The notes below the pieces were generated by a model. The model saw only the letters and a list, made by a program, of their open reading frames with translations. It made no database searches and was not told the DNA's origin. DNA of 64,000 nt, taken from Novosphingobium sp. KA1 (GTDB lineage: Bacteria; Pseudomonadota; Alphaproteobacteria; Sphingomonadales; Sphingomonadaceae). The position numbers and the translations under genes were made by a program. Where the stretch lies: NCBI RefSeq assembly GCF_017309955.1, contig NZ_CP021247.1, positions 2,257,001 through 2,321,000 of the forward strand, in the 5' to 3' direction. Positions 8,571 through 15,889 of this stretch are shown one piece after another; the stretch's first letter is position 1; the number at the start of each line of letters is the position of its first letter.

Positions 8571-9193
8571 CACAGGAGCGGAGCGGGTTGCCAGGGGCGG
8601 CCAGGCTCGTACCGTTCCTTGCCGGTGCCTCGCTGCTGGCGCGGGGGGACCACGCCCTGCTGCCCGCGGCCGCCGCGGGCGAAGAGGGGCATCCTGCCCT
8701 GCACCATGCGCGGGCGCGGCAGGCCTTGCCGCGCCCCGGCTTTGCGATGCTGGCCCTACCGGGATTACCGGTGGAGCGGACGGCCGCGCCACTGGCCCTG
8801 AGGCCGCCACTGCCCCCACTGCCCCCACAACCGCTGCGCGCGGCCTTGCGCGCTTCAGCGGCGCCGGTCGCGCTTGCGGCGCGCTTGCGGCCCTCGCCGG
8901 GCGATCCGCAAGCGGCAGGAGAGGCGCCGCATCGGCTGGCGCTGCCCGTGCCGGAGGAAATGCCGGCGCCGGGGCCTGCGGTTCTCCCGGCATCGCTGGC
9001 CGGGTTGGAACTGCCCGCCCCGCCGGATGCCGCGCGCCGCCTGCCGGTGCCCGGCTTTGGCCTGGCCACGCCGGCGCAGAGTCCGGCCCCGCAGTTTCGG
9101 CCCAGCTTGCCCCCGCCCAGCTTACCCCCGCCAGCGCCGTGCAGACGTTCCCCGCAGGCGCGGCGCCGGTCATCACGTACGATGACGAGGTGA
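8567..9193 (+). CDS. Proline/alanine-rich frame, likely displaced N-terminus of the usher
   Basis: GTG at 8567 overlaps the chaperone stop (GTGA), the coupling used repeatedly in this window. The frame runs 208 codons with strongly G/C-biased third positions and a low-complexity Pro/Ala/Leu product (for example LRPPLPPLPPQPLRAAL). Its last part (SLPPPSLPPPAPCRRS) degenerates just where the usher frame, one base back, becomes protein-like (SAQLAPAQLTPASAVQTF). I read it as the N-terminal linker of the usher, separated by a frameshift near 9100-9138. The frameshift may be real, programmed or a sequencing error. The alternative is a separate short protein. It has no clear signal peptide: only RLVPFLAGASLLA near residues 13-25. 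Confidence 0.4.
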   Translation: MTQERSGLPGAARLVPFLAGASLLARGDHALLPAAAAGEEGHPALHHARARQALPRPGFAMLALPGLPVERTAAPLALRPPLPPLPPQPLRAALRASAAPVALAARLRPSPGDPQAAGEAPHRLALPVPEEMPAPGPAVLPASLAGLELPAPPDAARRLPVPGFGLATPAQSPAPQFRPSLPPPSLPPPAPCRRSPQARRRSSRTMTR

Positions 9194-11838
9194 TCCTCGC
9201 GGTCAGGATCGCCACCGCCACGGGCACCAGCGGCGGCGAGGATACGGTGATCGCCTATGGCACGCGCGAGGGGCTCTACCTGCCGCTCGGCGCACTGGCG
9301 CGTACGCTCGACCTGCCGATCGCGGTCGGGGACGAGGGGCACTATGCCAATGGCTGGTTCCTTTCCGAAGATCGCCAGCTGACGATCAACTTGCGCGAAG
9401 GCACGGCGCAGGCGGACGGCCGGAGCGTGGCGCTGGCCAAAGGCGATGCCCAGGCCTTCGACGGTGAACTCTACCTGCGCGCCGAGCGCATCGGCGACCT
9501 GCTGCCGCTGTCGGTGACGCCGAACCTGCGCGACCAGTCGGTGACGATCCGCACCAAGGAGCCGTTTCCCTTCGAACAGCGCCTCACCCGCGAGGCCGAG
9601 CGCGAGCGGCTGGACAACGAGCAGGCCTCGGCCATCGCCGCCGAGCACCGTTTCCCGCGCGAGGAGACGCCGTGGTTGCCGATCTCGCTGCCGATGGCGG
9701 ATATCGAGACGCGGGCGGTGTCCGATACCGCGCTGGGCGAGCGGGTGGAGAGCGACCTCAGGCTGGCGGGCGACCTGGCCTGGATGAGCGCCGAGGTCTT
9801 CCTCACCCATTCGACGCGCGACGGGCTGACGGCGGCCCATGTCGAGCTGGGCCGTACCGATCCCGACCGCGAACTGCTGGGGCCGCTTCATGCCAGTGCG
9901 TTTGCGCTCGGCGATGTGGCGACGAGTTCGCTGCCGGTCGGGCTGCGCGGGGTCGCCGGGCGCGGGGCCACGCTGACCAATGCCCCGGTCGAGGCGGCAT
10001 CGGTGTTTGACCGGATCGACCTGCGCGGTGCGCTTCCGGATGGCTACGAGGTGGAGCTCTACCGCAACGGCGTGCTGGCCGGTTCGACACGCCAGGCGAT
10101 CAACGGGCAGTACCAGTTCCTGCAAGTGCCGGTCGATTACGGGCTGAACCTGTTCCGGCTCGTGTTCTACGGCCCGCAGGGCCAGCGCAGCGAGGAAGTG
10201 CGGCGCATCTCGGTGGGCGACGGGCGGCTGTCGAAAGGGCAGCTGGTCTATACCCTCGGCGCGGTGCAGAAGGACGAGAACCTGCTGGGCATCACCGCGC
10301 CGCGCTTCATTCCGGGGCTAGACCATGGCCGCTGGCGGGCGAGCGCGCAGCTGGCCTACGGCCTGACCTCGCAGGTGACGGGCGTGGTCGGCGGCGGCTG
10401 GTTCGACCGCGATTCGGGCGATCGCTGGCTGGCCAGCGCGGGGCTGCGCACCGGGCTCGGCGGGCTCGCTGCCAAGCTCGATCTGGCGATGCAGGACGGG
10501 GCCATGGTACCGGGCGGCAGCGGCAAGGCGGGGCGTGCCATCGAGGCTGGACTGGGGGGGCGGGTGGCGGGCGCCTCGTTCACCCTCACCCACGCCGAAT
10601 ATCGCGGCGACTTCCTCGACGAAGTGCGGGTGTTCGACGGGCAGCCGCTGCGCCGGGTGAGCGAACTCGATGCCAATGCCACGCTGCGGCCGTGGGGCGA
10701 GGGCGGGCTGGCGATCCCGCTCCATGCGCGGGCGCGGCGGATCGAATATGGCTCGGGCGAAGTGCAGAGCAGCGCCTCGCTGCGCGGATCGGCGCGGGTG
10801 GCCGGGGTGCTGGCGTCGAACGCGCTGGAATTTTCGCGCTACCAGCCCGCCACGAGGGCAGGGGGCGGGCGGCTTGACCAGCTGATCGGCACGTTCGACC
10901 TCGCCACGCTCAGCGGATCGCGCACCCAGGTGCGGGCCTCGGCCAGCTACAGCCTGATGCCCGTGGCCCGGCTGGAGGCGGTGTCGCTGGAACTGGACCG
11001 TTCGCTCGATGACCGCACGCTGGTGCGCGCGCTGGCGAGCCATGCCTTCCACCAGCGCGATACCCAGCTCGGCCTGTCGGCGGAGCGGCGCTTCCGGCGC
11101 TTCACGCTGGCGTTCGACGGGACGTACGGCCTGCGCGGCAAGGTCCACTCGCTGGCCCTGCGGCTTGGCTTCGGGTTCGGGCGCAACCCGCTGACGGAGC
11201 GGATCTACCTCGCCCCGCCGGGGCAGGCGCTGGCGGGCGCGGTGGCCCTGCGCGCCTACGAGGACCTCGACGGCAACGGCGCCTACGGTCCGGGCGACAA
11301 GGTGCTGCCGCAAGTCGCCTTCGGCTCGGGCACCGGCACGGGCGCGACCGACCGGGACGGCACCGTGCTGCTGACCGGTCTGCCGGCCGGCACGCGGGCC
11401 AGCGTGCAGGTCGATCCGACCTCGCTGCCCGATATTGCGCTGGTCCCGGTGACGCGGGGCATCGAACTGGTGCCGCGTCCGGGCCGGGTCCACCGCACCG
11501 ACTTCGCGGTCGTGGCGATGAGCGAGATCGCCGGCACCGCCTATTTCCGCAGCGCTCCTGGCGGCGATGGCAAGGCGCGCGCGCGCGGGGTCTCGGGGCT
11601 GCGCCTGATCCTGCTCGACGGGGCGGGCAAGGCGGCGGGCAGCGCGCGGACCGAGGCGGACGGGTTCTATCTTTTCGAACAGGTCCGCCCCGGTCGCTAC
11701 CGCCTGGCCATCGATCCCGATCAGGCCGCGCGCCTGAAGATTGCGCTTGTCGCTTCGGCCCAAGGCGATGACGCCCTGATCGAAGTCGGCCCGCAAGGCA
11801 GCACCCTGTCGCGTGATCTCTACGTGGGTACGCAGTAG
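9139..11838 (+). CDS. Usher-like outer-membrane protein of a DUF4402 fimbria
   Basis: From the first in-frame GTG the product is 899 residues. It has an N-terminal periplasmic part (TYDDEVILAVRI onward), a middle beta-barrel region with usher-like segments (LRGALPDGYEVELYRNGVL, QYQFLQVPVDYGLNLFRLVFYGPQG) and two C-terminal carboxypeptidase-regulatory-like modules (DLDGNGAYGPGDKVLP, and GLRLILLDGAGKAAGSARTE followed by DGFYLFEQVRPGRYRL). The segment ELYRNGVLAGS matches the plug/barrel junction of fimbrial ushers. It should form the secretion pore and assembly platform. Starting at 9139 it lacks a signal peptide, so the true N-terminus is probably in the preceding frame. The open frame continues upstream to 8455, but that stretch overlaps the chaperone and reads as non-coding. 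Confidence 0.75.
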   Translation: MQTFPAGAAPVITYDDEVILAVRIATATGTSGGEDTVIAYGTREGLYLPLGALARTLDLPIAVGDEGHYANGWFLSEDRQLTINLREGTAQADGRSVALAKGDAQAFDGELYLRAERIGDLLPLSVTPNLRDQSVTIRTKEPFPFEQRLTREAERERLDNEQASAIAAEHRFPREETPWLPISLPMADIETRAVSDTALGERVESDLRLAGDLAWMSAEVFLTHSTRDGLTAAHVELGRTDPDRELLGPLHASAFALGDVATSSLPVGLRGVAGRGATLTNAPVEAASVFDRIDLRGALPDGYEVELYRNGVLAGSTRQAINGQYQFLQVPVDYGLNLFRLVFYGPQGQRSEEVRRISVGDGRLSKGQLVYTLGAVQKDENLLGITAPRFIPGLDHGRWRASAQLAYGLTSQVTGVVGGGWFDRDSGDRWLASAGLRTGLGGLAAKLDLAMQDGAMVPGGSGKAGRAIEAGLGGRVAGASFTLTHAEYRGDFLDEVRVFDGQPLRRVSELDANATLRPWGEGGLAIPLHARARRIEYGSGEVQSSASLRGSARVAGVLASNALEFSRYQPATRAGGGRLDQLIGTFDLATLSGSRTQVRASASYSLMPVARLEAVSLELDRSLDDRTLVRALASHAFHQRDTQLGLSAERRFRRFTLAFDGTYGLRGKVHSLALRLGFGFGRNPLTERIYLAPPGQALAGAVALRAYEDLDGNGAYGPGDKVLPQVAFGSGTGTGATDRDGTVLLTGLPAGTRASVQVDPTSLPDIALVPVTRGIELVPRPGRVHRTDFAVVAMSEIAGTAYFRSAPGGDGKARARGVSGLRLILLDGAGKAAGSARTEADGFYLFEQVRPGRYRLAIDPDQAARLKIALVASAQGDDALIEVGPQGSTLSRDLYVGTQ

Positions 11839-11845
11839 TGCGCTG

Positions 11846-11880
11846 ATTTTTGCAACGATCCGTCCGGATCATTGCGTTTG
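11846..11880. promoter_or_regulatory. Putative LysR operator upstream of the purine operon (site A)
   Basis: A 35-bp sequence starting ATTTTTGCAACG and ending ATCATTGCGTTTG, 30 of 35 bases identical to 33212-33246. Within it GCAACGATCC and GGATCATTGC (11852-11875) form a near-perfect inverted repeat, nine of ten positions, with a four-base spacer. It lies 157 bp before the first gene of the 18-gene purine run. Confidence 0.75.
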
Positions 11881-12036
11881 ATCGATCACGCGGGCGCGGG
11901 CACAGCAGGGCGCATGTTCCGCGACGTTTCCATCCCCGCACCGATCCGCGCCCGGCTTGCCTGCCATCCTGCCCGTCGGCAGGATCGGCGTTGCACCCGC
12001 CCTGCCGATTGCGGCTGCTGAGGAGGTTCGCGCGAC

Positions 12037-12213
12037 GTGACTGCCATGCCATCTGACCGGATTCCCCGTTCCACCGCCGAAATCGTGGCCGCCGCCGCGG
12101 CGCGCGGGCTGACGATCCCGCCCGAATGCCTGGAGGGGGTGGCCGCCAATCTCGCGCTGCTGGCGCGCCATGCCGAAACCCTGAGCGGCCCTGAGTCCGG
12201 CAGCGTCAAGTGA
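12037..12213 (+). CDS. hpxX: HpxX/AtzG-like small amidase partner (DUF4089)
   Basis: A 58-residue protein. AGGAGG at 12021-12026 is ten bases before GTG 12037, which fits better than the ATG at 12046. The product contains RSTAEIVAAAAARGLTIPP and LEGVAANLALLARHAE, two helices as in AtzG/HpxX proteins. The stop overlaps the GTG of the amidase by four bases (GTGA), which is the usual arrangement with an AtzE/HpxY partner. In the Klebsiella hpxWXYZ operon the homologue is named oxalurate catabolism protein HpxX; its role is thought to be complex formation with the amidase. It is the first gene of the purine catabolic run. Confidence 0.82.
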   Translation: MTAMPSDRIPRSTAEIVAAAAARGLTIPPECLEGVAANLALLARHAETLSGPESGSVK

Positions 12214-13562
12214 CGGTAACCGCTCTCGAAATCGCCGCTGCCGTGCGCAGCGGGCGGATCACTGCGGGTGAGGTGGTCGAACAAACGCTGGCCGCGCTGC
12301 CGCAGCCCTTGGACGATCCGCTGGTGGCGATCACGCGCCTGCTGCCCGAACGCGCGCGCGCCGAAGCGGCGGCGGTCGATGCCTTGGTGGCGGCGGGCAA
12401 GGACCCGGGGCCGCTGGCCGGCGTGCCCTACGGCGTCAAGGACCTGTTCGACGTCGCCGGATTGCCGACCACCGCCGGTTCCACCCTCTACGCCGACGCG
12501 CCGCCCGCCGCCGCCGATGCCGGAGCCATCGCCCGCCTCAAGGCGGCAGGCGCGGTGCTGGTCGCCACCCTCAACATGGACGAATTCGCCTACGGTTTCG
12601 CGACCATCAACGCGCGCCATGGCACGACCCGGAATCCTCACGATCCCTCCCGTCTTGCAGGCGGCTCCTCGGGCGGCTCGGCGGCGGTTGTCGCTGCCGG
12701 GCTGCTCCCTTTCTCGCTGGGATCGGACACCAACGGCTCGGTTCGCGTGCCGGCGAGCCTGACCGGCATCTACGGCCTCAAGCCCAGCCACGGCGACCTG
12801 CCGCTGGACGGCGTGTTCCCGTTTGCCGAGAGTTTCGACGATACCGGGCCGTTCACCCGCACCGCCGCCGACATGGCGCTGGTGTGGCAGGTGCTCTCCG
12901 GCCGCGATGCTACGGCGGGCGAGGCTCCGCTGCGGATCGGCCGCCTTGGCGGGCGGTTCCGCGAGAATGCCGATCCCGACCAGCTGGCCGCCATCGATGC
13001 GCTTGCCGCCGATGCGCCGCTGGTCGAACTGCCCGATATTGCCCGCGCCCGTTCGGCCGCTTTCGTGATCACCGCCTTCGAGGGCGGCAACCTCCATCGC
13101 AAGGCCCTGTCCGTTTCGGCTATGGCTTTCGATCCCGCAACGCGGGACCGTCTCCTCGCAGGTGCTCTGCTGCCCCGGGCACTCTATGAGGAGGCGGTGC
13201 GTTTCCGGGATTCCTTCCGGGCCGAGGTCTACGCATTGATGGCCCAGTTCGACGTGCTGCTGGCTCCGGCGACGCCCTGCGCGGCGCCGCTCATCGCCGA
13301 TCCGCGTATCGAGGTCGATGGCGCGCTGAGCCCGGCGCGGGCCGACCTTGGCATTCATACCCAGCCAATCAGCTTCACCGGACTGCCCTCGCTGGCGGTT
13401 CCGTTGTACCGTCCCGGGCGCCTGCCGCTGGGACTCCAGCTCATCGGTGCGCCCAAGGGGGAGCCGGCGCTGCTGAAACTGGCGGCGCGGCTGGAAGCCG
13501 CGGGCGTGGCGGGCGTGACACTACCACCCGGAACGACAACCGGGTCGCAATCAGGGGCATAA
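12210..13562 (+). CDS. hpxY: AtzE/HpxY-type amidase
   Basis: A 450-residue amidase-signature enzyme. The Ser-cisSer-Lys triad is visible: Lys77 in PYGVKDLFD, the GGSSGGS motif at 151-157 (cis-Ser around 154) and the nucleophile Ser177 in GSDTNGSVRVPAS. It overlaps hpxX by four bases. In AtzE the substrate is 1-carboxybiuret. In hpx clusters the homologue HpxY is assigned to oxalurate catabolism, but the exact reaction has not, to my knowledge, been settled. Since HpxW, HpxZ and the ureidoglycine aminotransferase are in the same operon, oxalurate or a compound derived from it is the likely substrate. An allophanate- or biuret-type substrate is the alternative. Confidence 0.85.
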   Translation: MTVTALEIAAAVRSGRITAGEVVEQTLAALPQPLDDPLVAITRLLPERARAEAAAVDALVAAGKDPGPLAGVPYGVKDLFDVAGLPTTAGSTLYADAPPAAADAGAIARLKAAGAVLVATLNMDEFAYGFATINARHGTTRNPHDPSRLAGGSSGGSAAVVAAGLLPFSLGSDTNGSVRVPASLTGIYGLKPSHGDLPLDGVFPFAESFDDTGPFTRTAADMALVWQVLSGRDATAGEAPLRIGRLGGRFRENADPDQLAAIDALAADAPLVELPDIARARSAAFVITAFEGGNLHRKALSVSAMAFDPATRDRLLAGALLPRALYEEAVRFRDSFRAEVYALMAQFDVLLAPATPCAAPLIADPRIEVDGALSPARADLGIHTQPISFTGLPSLAVPLYRPGRLPLGLQLIGAPKGEPALLKLAARLEAAGVAGVTLPPGTTTGSQSGA

Positions 13563-13564
13563 GC

Positions 13565-14944
13565 GTGACGGATACGACAACCACCATGGAGGCACCGCCG
13601 GCAGGACCGCCGGGCACGCCGACCGGGCGCCTCGAGCGCTGGTTCACTCTCAGCGAACGCGGCACCAATGCCCGCACCGAAGTGCTGGCGGGGGTCACCA
13701 CCTTCCTGACCATGGCCTATATCGTGCTGGTCAATCCGGCGATCCTGGGCACCGCCGGAATGCCGGTGGCCTCGGTCGCCGCCGCCACCTGCTTTGCCGC
13801 CGCCTTTGCCTCGATCCTGATGGGCCTTGTTGCCAATACCCCGCTGGCGCTGGCGCCGGGCATGGGGCTCAACGCCTATTTCAGCTTCACCGTGGTGCAG
13901 CAGATGGGCGTGCCCTGGCCGGTGGCGCTGGGTTGCGTGTTCGTCTCGGGCGTGGCGTTCCTGTTCCTGACGCTCACCGGTGTGCGCCAGCTGATCGTCG
14001 CCTCGATCCCGCAGTACCTGTTTGCGGCAGTGGCGGGCGGCATCGGCCTGTTCATCGGTTTTATCGGTTTCAAGGACGCGGGCATCGTTGTCGCCAATCC
14101 GGCGACTTTCGTGGCGCTGGGTGACCTCAAGGCCCCCGGCGCCGCGCTGGCGCTGTTCGGCCTCGTCCTGATCGGCGCGCTCAGCGTGTGGAACGTGCGC
14201 GGGGCGATGCTGATCGGCATTCTGGCGACCACCGTGGTCGGCTGGCTCTGCGGCATGGTGTCGATGAGCCCCGAGCCCTATTCGCTCGACGCGCTGACCG
14301 GCACCGCCTTCAAGCTCGACCTTGCCGGCGTGTTCGGCCTGTCGGGCAGCCATGGCCTCGGCCTGCTGGAAATCCTCTTCGTGTTCCTGTTTGTCGACCT
14401 GTTCGACAATATCGGCACGCTCGTCGCCGTCACCAAGCGCGCCGGGCTGATGGACGGCGAAGGCCGCATTCCGCGCCTCAACCGCATCCTCATCACCGAT
14501 GCCACCGCCACCATCGTCGGCTCGATGGCGGGCACCAGCACCGTCACCAGCTATGTCGAGAGCGCGGCGGGCGTGCAGGCGGGCGGGCGTACCGGGCTTA
14601 CCGCCGTGGTCACCGGCGTGCTGTTCCTCGCCACCATGTTCGTGGCGCCCTATGCCCAGCTGATCCCGCTGGCGGCGACCGCGCCTGCACTCATCATCGT
14701 CGGCGGCTTGATGCTGCTGCCGCTGACCGAAGTGAAGTGGGAAGACCCGCTGGCGGCGATCCCCGCGTTCCTGACGGTGGCGATGATCCCGCTGACCTTC
14801 TCGATCGCCAATGGCCTCGCCTTCGGCATCACCGCCCACGCCATTCTCAAGATCGTGCGCGGCACGGTCGTCAAGAAGGACTGGTTCCTGCTGGTGCTGG
14901 CCCTGCTGTTTGTCGCCCGCTTCGTCTGGATGGGAGCCGCCTGA
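13565..14944 (+). CDS. NCS2-family purine permease (AzgA-like)
   Basis: A 459-residue polytopic membrane protein. It starts with RLERWFTLSERGTNARTEVLAGVTTFLTMAYI, the typical AzgA-like N-terminus, and has MAGTSTVTSYVESAAGVQAGGRTGL for the substrate-binding transmembrane segments. Related proteins (PbuG, AdeQ, PurP) take up adenine, guanine or hypoxanthine with protons. GTG 13565 is two bases after the amidase stop; an ATG at 13586 is an alternative start. Its place in the operon, with deaminases and xanthine dehydrogenase downstream, supports purine base uptake as the entry step to the pathway. Confidence 0.9.
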   Translation: MTDTTTTMEAPPAGPPGTPTGRLERWFTLSERGTNARTEVLAGVTTFLTMAYIVLVNPAILGTAGMPVASVAAATCFAAAFASILMGLVANTPLALAPGMGLNAYFSFTVVQQMGVPWPVALGCVFVSGVAFLFLTLTGVRQLIVASIPQYLFAAVAGGIGLFIGFIGFKDAGIVVANPATFVALGDLKAPGAALALFGLVLIGALSVWNVRGAMLIGILATTVVGWLCGMVSMSPEPYSLDALTGTAFKLDLAGVFGLSGSHGLGLLEILFVFLFVDLFDNIGTLVAVTKRAGLMDGEGRIPRLNRILITDATATIVGSMAGTSTVTSYVESAAGVQAGGRTGLTAVVTGVLFLATMFVAPYAQLIPLAATAPALIIVGGLMLLPLTEVKWEDPLAAIPAFLTVAMIPLTFSIANGLAFGITAHAILKIVRGTVVKKDWFLLVLALLFVARFVWMGAA

Positions 14945-15885
14945 TGCGCGCCATGACTGTACTTGCCGGGGCCCTTGCGCTTTCGGCCACCCTGTCCGCC
15001 TCGGCGCGCGCCGCCGACAAGCTCGATACCGTCCCGCGCACGCTGGTGATGACGGCGTACGAGCCCGAATGGAACGCGCTTGTCCACGCGGTGCAGCAGC
15101 CCACCGCCTACCAGCTCAACGGCATGACCTACATGACCGGCGTGCTGGAGGGCAAACCCGTGCTGCTGATGCAGAGCGGCGTGTCGATGGTCAACGCGGC
15201 GATGAACACGCAGCTGGTGATCGACCGGTTCGCGGTGAAGCGCATCGTCTTTTCGGGCATCGCCGGGGGCGTTGATCCGGGGCTGTCGATCGGCGACGTG
15301 ATCGTGGCGGAGAACTGGGGCCAGTACCTCGAAGTCTCCTTTGCGCGCCAGACCGACGGCGGCTGGCTGCCGCCCGAGAAAGTGACCACGGGCGCGCCGG
15401 GCAACTGGGAATTCATGTATCCGCGCCCGGTCCGCGTCAGCAATGCCGCGCAAGGGACGCAGCACATGTTCACCTTCGCGATGGACCCGCAGCTGCTGGA
15501 CCTCGCCCGCAAGGTGGCGCCGACCGTGAAGATGGAGCGCTGCGTGGCCGCCGCGGCCACCCAGCGGGCCGGGTCCGAGCTGTGCCTGCCGCACGATCCC
15601 AAGGTCGTTGTCGGCGGCACCGGGGTCAGCGCCGGGGTCTTTGCCGACAATGCGAAGTTCCGCGAATACCTCCATGCCGCCTGGAAGGCCCGCGTGCTCG
15701 ACATGGAAAGCGCGGCGGTGGCGCAAGTCGCCTATGCCAACCAGGTGCCGACCATCGTTTTCCGCAGCCTGTCGGACCTTGCCGGCGGTGACCGCGAAAA
15801 GAACATGGAGGATACCTTCGAACACCTCGCCTCGGTCAATTCCGCGCATGTCGTGCGTGCGTTCCTGACCGCGCTGCCGGACTGA
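14944..15885 (+). CDS. Exported MTA/SAH-nucleosidase-like protein (PNP/UDP family)
   Basis: A 313-residue protein with a signal peptide (MRAMTVLAGALALSATLSASARA) and a PNP/UDP phosphorylase fold: LVMTAYEPEWNALV at the start of the fold, IVFSGIAGGVDPGLSIGDVIV, and the catalytic-site stretch VLDMESAAVAQVA near residue 252 followed by FRSLSDLAGG. Relatives cleave 5'-methylthioadenosine or S-adenosylhomocysteine in the cytoplasm. Here the signal peptide places it in the periplasm, so it probably releases the base from an external nucleoside for import by the NCS2 permease encoded just upstream (ATGA overlap). An insertion with two cysteines (MERCVAAAA and SELCLPHD) fits an exported protein. Phosphorolysis in the periplasm is less likely than hydrolysis. 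Confidence 0.82.
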   Translation: MRAMTVLAGALALSATLSASARAADKLDTVPRTLVMTAYEPEWNALVHAVQQPTAYQLNGMTYMTGVLEGKPVLLMQSGVSMVNAAMNTQLVIDRFAVKRIVFSGIAGGVDPGLSIGDVIVAENWGQYLEVSFARQTDGGWLPPEKVTTGAPGNWEFMYPRPVRVSNAAQGTQHMFTFAMDPQLLDLARKVAPTVKMERCVAAAATQRAGSELCLPHDPKVVVGGTGVSAGVFADNAKFREYLHAAWKARVLDMESAAVAQVAYANQVPTIVFRSLSDLAGGDREKNMEDTFEHLASVNSAHVVRAFLTALPD

Positions 15886-15889
15886 GACG

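Noticed and set aside
8455..9138. N-terminal extension of the usher frame back to 8455
   Set aside because: It overlaps the end of the chaperone gene in another frame and reads as Gly/Ala/Arg-rich low complexity, while the frame starting at 8567 is the coding-like one there.
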